Program-made: the position numbers and the translations under genes
Shown: positions 8,205 through 16,898 of the stretch, in pieces
How the letters are laid out: the number at the start of each line of letters is the position of its first letter
Position numbering within the stretch: the first letter of the stretch is position 1
NCBI RefSeq assembly: GCF_022884085.1
Contig: NZ_JAGGCS010000008.1
Span: forward strand, 1-64,000
Length of the DNA stretch: 64,000 nt
Reading direction: 5' to 3'
Source of the DNA: Paenirhizobium cremeum
GTDB lineage: Bacteria > Pseudomonadota > Alphaproteobacteria > Rhizobiales > Rhizobiaceae
Notes under the pieces: model-generated
What the model was told of the DNA's origin: nothing
The model's database searches: none
Seen by the model: only the letters and a program-made list of their open reading frames with translations

Positions 8205-9812
8205 TCAGGCTTCCAGCCAGACATATTCCGCGAAGGCGTAACCCATCATGCCGCCGAGCGGGTTGGCTTCGAGGCCCTTGAGCTTGCCGCTGGTCGCATC
8301 GACGTTGGAGATGTAGGCCGGAATGATCGTGCCAGCTTCCTCGGCGACCATGACCTGCATGGCGTTGTAGATCTCCTTGCGCTTGGCCTGATCGAGCGAG
8401 CCACGCGCCTCGATCAGCATCTTGTCGAACTTCTCCGACTTGTACTGGCTTTCGTTCCAGGGAGCTTCCGAGGTGTAGAGCAGCGAGAACAGGATGTCCG
8501 GGGTCGGGCGCGGGTTGATGTTGCCGAAGTGGATCGGCGCCTTGAGCCAGTAGTTGTCCCAGTAGCCGTCGGAGGGAACGCGCTGCACGTCGAGCTTCAT
8601 GCCGATCTCGGCGCCGGCGGCCTGGATAATCATCGCCATGTCGATCGAGGAGGTCGCGGCTTCCGAAGCGATGACCGGGATGGACTGGCCGAGAACGCCG
8701 GCTTTCTGGAACAGCGCCTTTGCCTTGTCGGGGTCGAAGGCCTTCGGCTTCAGGTCGGCATTGTGGTAGAAATTGGCCGGCGAGACCGGCTGGTCGTTGC
8801 CGACTTCAGCAAGGCCGCGCAGCGCCGACTTGACGATCTGCTCGCGGTTGACGAGGTACTTCATGCCTTCGATGAAGTCCTTCTTGTCGCCCGGCGCCAT
8901 GTCCATGCGCATGTTGAGATTGGTGTAGTTGCCGGAGGTGGTCTTCGACAGCACGAAGCCGTCCTGGCTCTCGATGAGACGCATGGAACGGGGATTGATC
9001 GAGGCGGCGAGATGGATATCGCCCGACAGCAGCGCATTGACGCGGGCGTTGTCGTCGCTGATGGCGAAGAATTCGAAGGAATCGACGTTCGGGCCGCCCT
9101 TCCAGTAGTTCTTGTTCTTGACGCCGACCGAGCGCACGCCCGGCTCGAACACTTCACGCACGAAGGCGCCGGTGCCGTTGGCCTTGGAGAAGTCGGTGGT
9201 GCCGTCGGCCACGATCATGAAGTGATGCATGGCGAGAATGGTCGGCAGGTCGGCATTCGGATTGGCGAGTTCGATCTCGACGGTTTCCTTGTCGACGGCC
9301 TTGAAGCCGGTCATCTGGGCGGCGATCTTGGCGACCTTGGAGCCGACAGCCTTGTCCAGGTGACGCTTCAGCGAGAACACCACGTCGTCTGCAGTCAGCG
9401 GTTTGCCGTCGTGGAAGGTGACGCCCTTGCGCAGCTTCACGGTCCAGGTCTTGGCGTCCTTGGATTCGATTGATTCAGCCAGTTCCATCTGCGGCGTGCC
9501 GGAGGCGTCGAGGAAGGTGAGGCGGTTGTAGAACGAGCAGCAACGGACATAGTCGGTCGACAGCGAGGCCTTGGCCGGGTCGAGCGTGTCTGCGGTGGAG
9601 GAGGACCAGCCGGCAGCCTTCAGCGCGCCGCCGGAAACCGGCGTTGCAGCAACGGCATTGCTGGCGCGGCCGAGGATCATGCCGCCGGCCGACATGGCGA
9701 CGCCGCCAGCCAGCATCAACTGCAGCAGTTCGCGGCGCGTTGCGCCCCGACGAATGGCGTTTTCGACCATAGCGTCGTCGGACTTCGTCCAGTTCGTAAT
9801 CTTGTCGCTCAT
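8205..9812 (-). CDS. Periplasmic solute-binding protein of a dipeptide-type ABC transporter
   Basis: A 535-residue SBP_bac_5 family protein. The start at 9812 has a purine-rich AGGGG site just upstream; the frame extends ten codons further without a ribosome site. Residues 25-60 look like a Tat signal: RRGATRRELLQLMLAGGVAMSAGG ending near NAVAA. The mature part has the family's characteristic LRKGVTFHDGKPLTADDVVFSLKR block. It delivers a peptide-, opine- or amine-like ligand to the permeases at 6309-8113. The neighbouring HAD, aminotransferase and FAD oxidases suggest that the ligand is an amino compound degraded by those enzymes. Confidence 0.9.
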   Translation of the reverse strand: MSDKITNWTKSDDAMVENAIRRGATRRELLQLMLAGGVAMSAGGMILGRASNAVAATPVSGGALKAAGWSSSTADTLDPAKASLSTDYVRCCSFYNRLTFLDASGTPQMELAESIESKDAKTWTVKLRKGVTFHDGKPLTADDVVFSLKRHLDKAVGSKVAKIAAQMTGFKAVDKETVEIELANPNADLPTILAMHHFMIVADGTTDFSKANGTGAFVREVFEPGVRSVGVKNKNYWKGGPNVDSFEFFAISDDNARVNALLSGDIHLAASINPRSMRLIESQDGFVLSKTTSGNYTNLNMRMDMAPGDKKDFIEGMKYLVNREQIVKSALRGLAEVGNDQPVSPANFYHNADLKPKAFDPDKAKALFQKAGVLGQSIPVIASEAATSSIDMAMIIQAAGAEIGMKLDVQRVPSDGYWDNYWLKAPIHFGNINPRPTPDILFSLLYTSEAPWNESQYKSEKFDKMLIEARGSLDQAKRKEIYNAMQVMVAEEAGTIIPAYISNVDATSGKLKGLEANPLGGMMGYAFAEYVWLEA

Positions 9813-9885
9813 GTCATTCCCCTTTTTCGTTTGGTTTTGCAAAGCGGCCGGCCGTTCGGGCCGGGTCCGCTCCGAAGGCTGAAGT

Positions 9886-10605
9886 TCAGGCGCTTGCTTC
9901 TTTCACGGCATCGGCAAGGCCGGCCATGGAGGTGAAGTGGTAGTCCGGCTTGGTAAACTCGGCCGGCTCGATGGTGCCGCCATATCCCTTCTGGGCGTGG
10001 CGACGCTCGATCCAGCAATTGGTCATGCCGAGTTTCCGGGAAATGCCGATATCGTGGTACTGGCTCTGGGCGACATGCAGGATGTCGTCCTTGCTGTTGC
10101 CTTCGGTGGCAACGAAATCGAAAACCTTCTGGAAGAAGGCCGGATCCGGCTTTTCGGTGCCGGTATCGTCGGCGGTGAAGGCGGCATGGAAGGGATTGCC
10201 GAGTTCCTTCGAGAAATATTCGAACGCCCAGCGGCGGGCATTGGTCATGGCGATGAGCTTGTGGGTCTTGCCGAGACTGGCAAGCGCTTCGGCGCTATCG
10301 GGAAAGCCCTTCCAGCTCTTGGCGGAATCGCGCAGCCGCTCGCCGTATTTCCGTTCGGCGGGAAGACCGAGCTTCGGCGCGATTACGAGATAGACGCGCA
10401 CGAGATCATCCGGAAAGAGATCGGCGTCATCCGAATAACGCGCCGCCCGATAGAGCGAGAGAGCTTCCTCTCCGTCAACAGAAACGCCGGCTTCGGCAGC
10501 GATCGCCGAGAGGCAATCCTTGATGCCGCCCTCGAAGTCGATGAGTGTGCCGACCACATCAAAAGTCATGTATCTGAATTGCGAAAGGCTCTTTGCCACG
10601 TTCAC
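9886..10605 (-). CDS. Type II haloacid dehalogenase-like (HAD) hydrolase, copy 1
   Basis: A 239-residue HAD-superfamily protein. The nucleophile motif is FDVVGTLIDF (Asp about residue 16), followed by a cap domain, a TNARR motif II and a late KPDPAFF plus HVAQSQYHDIG block typical of 2-haloacid dehalogenase relatives. The start is GTG, preceded by GGGAA. It lies upstream of the binding protein in the transport operon. Members annotated as dehalogenases often act on other C-X or phosphate esters, so halide release is not implied. A second, divergent HAD of the same type is at 13409. Confidence 0.8.
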   Translation of the reverse strand: MNVAKSLSQFRYMTFDVVGTLIDFEGGIKDCLSAIAAEAGVSVDGEEALSLYRAARYSDDADLFPDDLVRVYLVIAPKLGLPAERKYGERLRDSAKSWKGFPDSAEALASLGKTHKLIAMTNARRWAFEYFSKELGNPFHAAFTADDTGTEKPDPAFFQKVFDFVATEGNSKDDILHVAQSQYHDIGISRKLGMTNCWIERRHAQKGYGGTIEPAEFTKPDYHFTSMAGLADAVKEASA

Positions 10606-10666
10606 GTTCCCAGTTCAGCACGTCTTCAAGAGGCGTGGTGCAGAAGAAAATTCTGTTCGATGCGAT

Positions 10667-10681
10667 GGCGGTGAAACCGCC
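10667..10681. other. Short GC hairpin upstream of the HAD/transport operon
   Basis: GGCGGT-GAA-ACCGCC forms a 6-bp stem with a 3-nt loop in the 256-bp space between the aminotransferase stop (10862) and the HAD start (10605). With no T run it could be an RNA leader hairpin or an end point for aminotransferase transcripts. Nothing else was recognised in this space. Confidence 0.3.
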
Positions 10682-10861
10682 CTGCAAGCCGGAAAGCCCC
10701 TTTTTCTTGGGTTCTATAGCTCTTTCCGACCCCTTTAGTTTCGCAGGTGTGTCGCGCCGGATCCTCCGAAATGAAGCGGCGAGGCGGCACAAAATTCCGA
10801 ATATGACAGTTCCGCGATATTTTGGGGACTCGCGGAACCCTCGGTTTTCCCTTGAACCCGC

Positions 10862-12235
10862 TCAGGTCATCGCCGCGCGGACGTCCGTATCCTCCAGCGT
10901 CTGGTCCAGCGTGCGGCGGGTTCGCTCGATAATGGCGTCGATATCGGCGTCCGTGCAGCAGAGCGGCGGGGCATAGCCAAGAATGCCGTTGGCGAAGGCG
11001 CGGATGACGAGGCCGTTATCCCAGGCGCGGTCGAAAATGCGGCGCGCCGGTTCGGCAGCCGCCGGAAGCGGCGTCTTCTTCTGCTTGTCGACGACGAGTT
11101 CGACGGCGGCAAGCATGCCACGGCCGCGCACATCGCCAACCAGCGGGTGATCCTTGAGGGCTTCGAGGCCGGCCATCAGGCGAGCGCCGGCTTTCACACC
11201 GTTTTCCAGAAGGCCGTTCTCATAAAGCCGCAGCACTTCCAGCCCGACGGCGGCGCTGACCGGATGGGCGGAATAGGTGTAGCCATGCCCGACCGCCGAA
11301 GCGCCGGCCGCATCGGCAATGACATCATACACCCGGTCCGACATGAAGACCGCACCCATCGGCACATAACCCGAAGTGAGGCCCTTGGCGGTGGTCATGA
11401 AGTCCGGGACGATCTCGTCCTCGGTGCAGGCGAACAGCGGGCCGGTGCGGCCGAAACCGGTGATGACCTCGTCGGCGATGAAGAGGATGTCCAACTCGCG
11501 GCAGACCTCGCACATGGCCTTCATCCAGCCCTTCGGCGGCACCAGTACGCCACCCGAACCCTGGATCGGCTCGGCATAGAATGCTGCGACCCGGTCCGGG
11601 CCGAGAGCCTCGACCTTGGCGCGAAGAGCCGCGACCGAAGCGGCGATGATCGCCTGCGGGTTCTCGCCGACCGGGTTGCGATAGGCGTAATGGGACGGGA
11701 TCTTGTGCTGCCAGTCGAACGGTACGCCGAAGCCGGCATGGAAGGCGGGAAGCGCCGTGAGGCCTGCGCCGACCGTCGATGAGCCGTGATAGCCCTGCTC
11801 GATCGAGATGAACTGGTCGCGCTGCGGCTGGCCGCGGGCGATCCAGTAATAGCGGACGAAGCGGATCGTGCTGTCGACGGCATCCGAGCCGCCGAGGGTG
11901 AAATAGACGTGGTTGAGGTCGCCCGGTGCGCGTTCGGCAAGTTCGGCCGCAAGCCGGATGGCCGGCTCCGAGCCGAGGCCGAAATAGGCGGTCGCATAGG
12001 GCAGTTCGCGCAATTGCCGCGTGGCGGCCTCGACGATGCTTTCGTGACCGTAACCGGCATTGACACACCAGAGACCGGCGAAGCCATCGACCAGTTGCTT
12101 GCCCGATGCGTCTGTCACGGTCGCGCCGGAGGCAGAGGCGAGGACGCGAACGCCCTGCTTCTCATGGCCGCGATAGGAAGCGACCGGATGCACCAGATGG
12201 GCGCGGTCGAGTTCGATGAGGGAATTGCTGTACAT
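10862..12235 (-). CDS. Class III PLP-dependent aminotransferase (omega-amine/diamine type)
   Basis: A 457-residue fold-type I transaminase. The Schiff-base lysine is in TTAKGLTSGYVPMGA (about K284); upstream are the PLP motifs (GGSDAVDSTIRFVRYY, GYHGS, ADEVITGFGRTG). The layout matches the family with putrescine, beta-alanine and taurine:pyruvate transaminases rather than acetylornithine transaminase. The ATG at 12235 is preceded by GGAGA; the frame opens further upstream but without a ribosome site. It sits 13 bp after the GNAT gene and so is co-transcribed. It would move an omega-amino group to pyruvate or a similar acceptor, giving an aldehyde or oxo acid. Confidence 0.88.
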   Translation of the reverse strand: MYSNSLIELDRAHLVHPVASYRGHEKQGVRVLASASGATVTDASGKQLVDGFAGLWCVNAGYGHESIVEAATRQLRELPYATAYFGLGSEPAIRLAAELAERAPGDLNHVYFTLGGSDAVDSTIRFVRYYWIARGQPQRDQFISIEQGYHGSSTVGAGLTALPAFHAGFGVPFDWQHKIPSHYAYRNPVGENPQAIIAASVAALRAKVEALGPDRVAAFYAEPIQGSGGVLVPPKGWMKAMCEVCRELDILFIADEVITGFGRTGPLFACTEDEIVPDFMTTAKGLTSGYVPMGAVFMSDRVYDVIADAAGASAVGHGYTYSAHPVSAAVGLEVLRLYENGLLENGVKAGARLMAGLEALKDHPLVGDVRGRGMLAAVELVVDKQKKTPLPAAAEPARRIFDRAWDNGLVIRAFANGILGYAPPLCCTDADIDAIIERTRRTLDQTLEDTDVRAAMT

Positions 12236-12248
12236 GGCAGTCTCCGTT

Positions 12249-13088
12249 TCAGCCCAGCGCCTGGCTGGCGAGGGCGAATGTCCTGGTCTTGGAATTTTGT
12301 GCTGCGGGTCTCGGCGGGCGCTGCATGGCGATGCCGCCGCCGACATGCTGGAGACCGATCCCCGAAAGGAAAGGGGCAAGCCCGGTATCCAACGTTGTGT
12401 CGATGCGCAGGAAGGCGCCCGGCCGGCTGGCGGCGAAATAGGAAATCAGCGCGCTTGCGTCATCCAGATCCGAGGCGACGACCGGGCCGACCAGCTCGCC
12501 GCGCCCGAAATCGCGCAGGGCTGCGAAGCCGCTGACCTTTCCGCTTTGCCGGATGACGGCGAAGCGGTCGACATTGGCGAGATAGGCGATCAGCCCTTCC
12601 CGGTCCGCGCCAAAGGCCTGTCGGTCGAGTTCGGCAATGGCCGGAATATCGGCCGGCGAGGCGGCATGAACGCCTGCCGGTGCCGCGACCGGGGAAACCG
12701 GTCCCTGGAATTGCAGAACGGTGCCGGTCTCCTCAAAGCCGAGCTTCTGGTAGAGCGGCAATCCGTCGGTGGTGGCGATGAGACGCAATGGGCGCTCGCC
12801 CGCCAGCGAAAGAGCGGCGTCCATCAGCTTGCGGCCCAGCCCGCGGCCGCGCATGGCTTCATCGACGATGACCATGTTGATGGTGGCGCAATCGTTCTTG
12901 TAAGACGTGACGAGCACGGTCGCGACGACGCGCCCGCTATCATCCACGGCGACGAAGCCTTCGCTGAGCGCGAGCGCCATCTGCCAGTCCTCGAGGCGAT
13001 GAGGCCAGCCGGCCTGCTGGGAAAGGGCAAGCGCCCCCTCCAGATGCCGGGGGGCAAAGGCCACGAGATCGATTTGATTTGTCTGCAT
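12249..13088 (-). CDS. Tandem GNAT-domain acetyltransferase, copy 1
   Basis: A 279-residue protein. Residues about 5-135 form a GNAT domain with an acetyl-CoA loop (RGRGLGRKLMDAAL); residues about 145-270 form a second, more diverged GNAT-like half. It has the same architecture, the same GWPHRxxDWQ motif near the start and the same SQALG C-terminus as the protein at 32306-33208, so the two are paralogues. The start at 13088 has AAGGA in front. It may acetylate an amine substrate or intermediate, for detoxification or activation; the substrate is not deducible. Confidence 0.82.
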   Translation of the reverse strand: MQTNQIDLVAFAPRHLEGALALSQQAGWPHRLEDWQMALALSEGFVAVDDSGRVVATVLVTSYKNDCATINMVIVDEAMRGRGLGRKLMDAALSLAGERPLRLIATTDGLPLYQKLGFEETGTVLQFQGPVSPVAAPAGVHAASPADIPAIAELDRQAFGADREGLIAYLANVDRFAVIRQSGKVSGFAALRDFGRGELVGPVVASDLDDASALISYFAASRPGAFLRIDTTLDTGLAPFLSGIGLQHVGGGIAMQRPPRPAAQNSKTRTFALASQALG

Positions 13089-13408
13089 GGGCAGTTCCTT
13101 GTTAGCTGCCCACAAGTCTCTGCGTTCAGCGCCGGAAGATCGTCTGAAGGCGGCTCCCGTCGCGGTATCTTTCGCCGTAGCAATATGGGCTCACCGCATC
13201 TTATGCTGGAGCCTCTGCCGGGCAAGGCGACTTTCTGGCCCTTGAAGGCGGGCTTTTACCGCGATCCGCCGCAACTCTCTGCCAAACCACGCTCGGGATA
13301 CGAAACATTCTGCTTCAAGGCAGGCCAATTCAGTAGCGTCGTCGTCCCCGGTCCATCCTATGATCTGGACGACGCATCTGATCCCGCTCAATCGCAAGGA
13401 TGAAAAGC
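13089..13408. promoter_or_regulatory. Divergent regulatory region with a second Lrp-like palindrome
   Basis: This 320-bp space separates the GNAT/aminotransferase genes (left) from the HAD/oxidase pair (right). It contains CCGCAT-CTT-ATGCTGG at 13194-13209, the same GCAT-N3-ATGC core as the site at 1925-1941, and an 8-bp inverted repeat CGTCGTCC (13340-13347) / GGACGACG (13367-13374). No gene was seen in it. Control by the Lrp-family protein at 1979 is inferred. Confidence 0.5.
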
Positions 13409-14077
13409 ATGAGCCACTTCCGCCCGAAATACATCACCTTCGACTGCTACGGCACGCTGATTAATTTCCAGATGGCGGAAGCAGCCCGCGACCTCTACAG
13501 CGCAGAGCTCGACGAGCCGCGCATGGCCGAATTCGTCAAGAACTTCGCAGCCTACCGCCTCGACGAGATCATGGGCGACTGGAAGCCCTATGCGGACGTG
13601 GTCCACAACGCGATCGAGCGGACCTGCAAGCGCAACGGCGTCGCCTTCAGGGAAGAAGACGCGAAGATGGTCTATGAGCGGGTGCCGACCTGGGGTCCGC
13701 ATGCCGACGTTCCGGCAGGGCTTGCCAAGGTCGCCAAGGAAATCCCGCTGGTCATCCTGTCCAACGCGATGAACTCGCAGATCATGTCGAATGTCGAGAA
13801 GCTCGGCGCACCCTTCCATGCGGTCTACACCGCCGAGCAGGCCAACGCATACAAGCCGCGCTTCAAGGCCTTCGAATACATGTTCGACATGCTTGGCTGC
13901 GGCCCGGAGGACATTCTTCACTGCTCCTCGTCCTTCCGCTACGACCTGATGTCGGCGCATGATCTCGGCATCAAGAACAAGGTCTGGGTCAATCGCGGTC
14001 ACGAGCCGGCAAATCCCTATTACGGCTATGTCGAGATCGCCGACATTTCCGGCCTGCCCGGCGTCGTCGGGCTCTGA
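13409..14077 (+). CDS. Type II haloacid dehalogenase-like (HAD) hydrolase, copy 2
   Basis: A 222-residue HAD hydrolase: nucleophile motif FDCYGTLINF (Asp about residue 12), motif II in VILSNAMNSQ, motif III lysine in ANAYKPRFKAF, and a late HCSSSFRYDLMSAHDLGIKNKVWVNR block. ATG 13409 lies 8 bp after AAGGA; an ATG at 13400 lies inside that ribosome site and is less likely. It is followed after 17 bp by the FAD oxidase at 14095, and together they form a two-gene operon divergent from the GNAT/aminotransferase genes. Substrate unknown; it may be a phosphatase or dehalogenase. Confidence 0.85.
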   Translation: MSHFRPKYITFDCYGTLINFQMAEAARDLYSAELDEPRMAEFVKNFAAYRLDEIMGDWKPYADVVHNAIERTCKRNGVAFREEDAKMVYERVPTWGPHADVPAGLAKVAKEIPLVILSNAMNSQIMSNVEKLGAPFHAVYTAEQANAYKPRFKAFEYMFDMLGCGPEDILHCSSSFRYDLMSAHDLGIKNKVWVNRGHEPANPYYGYVEIADISGLPGVVGL

Positions 14078-14094
14078 AGGAAAGGCATAGACCC

Positions 14095-15369
14095 ATGAAG
14101 TTCCTGTCCTACTGGCACGACACCGCCCCGGTCTTTTCCGGGGCTGCGCAAGGCCCGGTCGAAGGTCACTACGACGTGGCCGTGATCGGCGGCGGCTTCA
14201 CCGGCCTTGCGGCGGCGCGGCAGCTCGCGAAAGCGGGAACGCGCGTGGTCGTGCTGGAGGCGGAACGGGTCGGCGCCGGAGCCTCCGGCCGCAATGGCGG
14301 CCATCTCAACAACGGGCTGGCGCACAGCTATCTCTCGGCCAAGGCCGAACTCGGGAAGGAACGCGCCATCGCCCTCTACAAGGCGCTCGACGATTCCGTC
14401 GACACCATCGAGGCGCTGGTGGCGGAAGAGGGCATCGATTGCAACTTCCGCCGTGCCGGCAAGCTGAAACTCGCCTCCAAGCCACAGCATTTCGAGACTC
14501 TGGCGCGCAATTTCGAGGCGCTGCATGCCGAAGTCGATCCGGATACCGCTCTTCTGAGCAGCGCCGACCTGAAAAGCGAGATCGGCTCGCCCTTCTACGG
14601 CGCCATGCTGTCGAAGAAGAGCGCGATGATGCATATGGGCCGCTATGTCGTTGGCCTTGCCGAAGCGGCCCGCCGCCACGGTGCCGTGATCCACGAGGAT
14701 GCGGCCGTCGTCGCGCAGGACAAGAACGGCAACCGCCACAGCCTGCGGACGAAGCGCGGAACGGTGACCGCCAATCAGGTTCTGGTTGCGACCGGCGCCT
14801 ATACCACGCCGAACTTCGGCTATTTCCGCCGACGCATCATTGCCGTCGGCAGCTTCATCATCGCGACCCGTCCGCTGACCGATGCCGAGGTCGCCGCGAC
14901 GATGCCGGGCAACCGCACCTGCGTCAACACGATGAACATCGGTAATTATTTCCGCCTGTCGCCTGACAACCGCCTGATCTTTGGCGGCCGCGCCCGTTTC
15001 TCCGCCACATCCGACCAGCGCTCGGATGCCAAGAGCGGCGAGATCCTGCGTGAAAGCCTCGCCCGGATCTTTCCCCAGCTCGCCAAGGTCGAGATCGACT
15101 ATTGCTGGGGCGGCCTTGTCGACATGACCAAGGACCGCTACCCGCGCGCCGGCTATCACGACGGCTTTTGGTATGCGATGGGCTATTCAGGCCACGGCGC
15201 CCAGCTTTCCACCCATCTCGGCATGATTATGGCGGACGCGATCCTCGGAAAGTCCGACCGCAACCCGCTCAAAGGCCTCGACTGGCCCGCCGTGCCGGGC
15301 CATTTCGGCAAACCGTGGTTCCTGCCGCTGGTCGGCATGTATTACAAGATGCTCGATAAGGTTCAGTAG
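14095..15369 (+). CDS. FAD-dependent amine oxidase (DAO family, PuuB/OrdL-like)
   Basis: A 424-residue flavoprotein: FAD motif VIGGGFTGLAAA (about residues 30-41), a GASGRNGGHLNNG block typical of gamma-glutamylputrescine oxidase relatives, and a C-terminal YSGHGAQLSTHLG FAD-binding block. Such enzymes oxidise a primary or secondary amine to aldehyde plus amine with peroxide release. It is translated after AAGGA and is coupled to the HAD gene. Only distantly related to the DAO pair at 415 and 30717. Confidence 0.85.
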   Translation: MKFLSYWHDTAPVFSGAAQGPVEGHYDVAVIGGGFTGLAAARQLAKAGTRVVVLEAERVGAGASGRNGGHLNNGLAHSYLSAKAELGKERAIALYKALDDSVDTIEALVAEEGIDCNFRRAGKLKLASKPQHFETLARNFEALHAEVDPDTALLSSADLKSEIGSPFYGAMLSKKSAMMHMGRYVVGLAEAARRHGAVIHEDAAVVAQDKNGNRHSLRTKRGTVTANQVLVATGAYTTPNFGYFRRRIIAVGSFIIATRPLTDAEVAATMPGNRTCVNTMNIGNYFRLSPDNRLIFGGRARFSATSDQRSDAKSGEILRESLARIFPQLAKVEIDYCWGGLVDMTKDRYPRAGYHDGFWYAMGYSGHGAQLSTHLGMIMADAILGKSDRNPLKGLDWPAVPGHFGKPWFLPLVGMYYKMLDKVQ

Positions 15370-15497
15370 GGGTAGGCTGTGGGTGGTTGTGTGTCCGCGT
15401 TGGGCCTTCAATTCAGTGGTAAAGGTCGTCATCGAGCGTATCCAAGAGCGGACATAGCCTCGTGGCGGCGTCGCGTCGCCTGTGCGCCAAGAGCGGA

Positions 15498-16070
15498 CTA
15501 GTGGGCGGCGGCGGTCGCTAGCCAGGAGCGGGCTAGCATAACGTCCGCATTGTCACCGGCCCAGCCATGCTCAGCATTTATAACATGAAGTGAGACCCGA
15601 GCCCCAGCCTTGCTCAACTGCTCAGCAAGAATGGCAGCGTCGTCGGGCCGTCGACGCTCGTCATGTTGGCCTGCCACGATAAGAACGGGTTTAGCTGACA
15701 TTCCCGGGAACTTGAAGTTCGGGGAGAGCGGTTCGGGACGCATAAGGATCGCGCCCGCGAGCCTTTCAGGAGCGACCGAGAGTAACGCTTCAGCGAAGAT
15801 CGCGCCGCTCGAATATCCCACCGCAATAACCTCACCTGGTGCCGGAAGAAATGTCTGTGCTTCTTGCGAGACCCACGCTGTCGCCAGGTTCAGAACTTCA
15901 GCAGCATCAATGCTGCGATCAGAACGACGTCTGAAGAAGGTGTACCCACCTGCCTCCGCAAAGGGACCACGAGGAGCGATGAAGCGGGCTTGAGGTGCAA
16001 GCTGATGACAGAAATCAGCTAGATCGGTCTCGTCACGCCCTGAGCCATGAAGCGACAGAAGTGAAAGCAT
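15498..16070 (-). CDS. Alpha/beta-hydrolase (YpfH/carboxylesterase type)
   Basis: A 190-residue alpha/beta hydrolase. An oxyanion-loop strand LLSLHGSGRDETDL opens the protein, the nucleophile elbow is GYSSGA, and the acid and histidine appear in AGQHDERR and NAEHGW, completing a catalytic triad. ATG 16070 follows GGAG; the frame extends upstream without family similarity. Relatives hydrolyse short acyl esters or lysophospholipids. It is not obviously part of either flanking catabolic block. Confidence 0.75.
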   Translation of the reverse strand: MLSLLSLHGSGRDETDLADFCHQLAPQARFIAPRGPFAEAGGYTFFRRRSDRSIDAAEVLNLATAWVSQEAQTFLPAPGEVIAVGYSSGAIFAEALLSVAPERLAGAILMRPEPLSPNFKFPGMSAKPVLIVAGQHDERRRPDDAAILAEQLSKAGARVSLHVINAEHGWAGDNADVMLARSWLATAAAH

Positions 16071-16156
16071 GGGCACTACGTCTCCGTACAGGATGGCCGC
16101 ACACTTACCCGACTCCCTACAACAGGTTGATGACGGCCTCGGGCCGACGGCCGTCC

Positions 16157-16172
16157 TGGCGCAGAAGCGCCA
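16157..16172. repeat. Small palindromic repeat, copy 1
   Basis: TGGCGCAGAAGCGCCA forms a 6-bp stem with an AGAA tetraloop. An identical 16-mer is at 16832-16847, so the two copies flank the P-loop gene 16236-16802. It could be a transcription end signal or a small dispersed repeat. Confidence 0.5.
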
Positions 16173-16235
16173 AAACCTGTCATTGAGCACTACGGCACAT
16201 CACGCTAAAAGCGGCTTCTTGCTAGAGGGAACCGC

Positions 16236-16802
16236 ATGACTTATCGGCCGCGAGTATACTTAACCGGCGCATCCTGCTCAGGCGTTTCCACACTCGGCGC
16301 TGTGCTGTCCAAGCGGTTCGGCGTTCCGCAACTGGATGTCGATGACTTCTACTGGATGCCGACCGATCCCCCGTTCAGCACAAAGCGTCCACCTGAAGAA
16401 CGTGTCCGCCAGATACAGGACAGACAAAGCGAAACCGAAGGGTGGATCTTGACGGGTTCGTTCATCGGCTGGGGCGATGCTCTGATTCACAACGTCGATC
16501 TAATCGTATTTCTTCGAACACCCACGACCATACGGCTTCAGCGTCTTGACCAGCGCGAGGCCGCCCGGTATGGCGCGCGCATCTTGCCAGGCGGAGACAT
16601 GCACGAGGCGCATCTGGCGTTCCGGGACTGGGCCTCGCGCTATGATGATCCCTCGTTTACTGGCCGCAACCTTGTGCAGCATGAGAGTTGGTTAGCCGAT
16701 CAATCCGCCCCAGTTCTTCGCCTTCAAGGTGAGCAGTCCACCGCAGAATTGATGCAACGTGTGGCGGATGAGCTTCTACGTCTTTCACCCTGTGGAGCTT
16801 GA
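16236..16802 (+). CDS. P-loop NTPase, small-molecule kinase-like
   Basis: A 188-residue protein with Walker A GASCSGVST (about residues 11-19), a following LDVDDFYWMPTDPPF strand and loop as in adenylate/shikimate/gluconate-kinase-like proteins, and a probable LID region around residues 95-115. Such proteins phosphorylate a nucleotide or small metabolite; the substrate cannot be read from the sequence. Possible rhizobial relatives are annotated simply as AAA family ATPase. It stands alone between two identical 16-bp palindromes. Confidence 0.75.
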   Translation: MTYRPRVYLTGASCSGVSTLGAVLSKRFGVPQLDVDDFYWMPTDPPFSTKRPPEERVRQIQDRQSETEGWILTGSFIGWGDALIHNVDLIVFLRTPTTIRLQRLDQREAARYGARILPGGDMHEAHLAFRDWASRYDDPSFTGRNLVQHESWLADQSAPVLRLQGEQSTAELMQRVADELLRLSPCGA

Positions 16803-16831
16803 TCGGCAAGTTGGATTGCCCAGGTACGTCA

Positions 16832-16847
16832 TGGCGCAGAAGCGCCA
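16832..16847. repeat. Small palindromic repeat, copy 2
   Basis: Identical to the palindrome at 16157-16172 and located 30 bp after the stop of the P-loop gene, where it could act as an RNA 3' hairpin. Confidence 0.5.
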
Positions 16848-16898
16848 CAAACGGACAATAGATACCTTCGTAAAATAAGAGGCGAGGCTGTGCGTGAG

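Noticed and set aside
15370..15497. Possible regulatory repeats around GAGCGGAC in the gap after the oxidase gene
   Set aside because: CAAGAGCGGAC appears twice (about 15450 and 15488) but without symmetry or promoter context; it may be chance in a short convergent gap.
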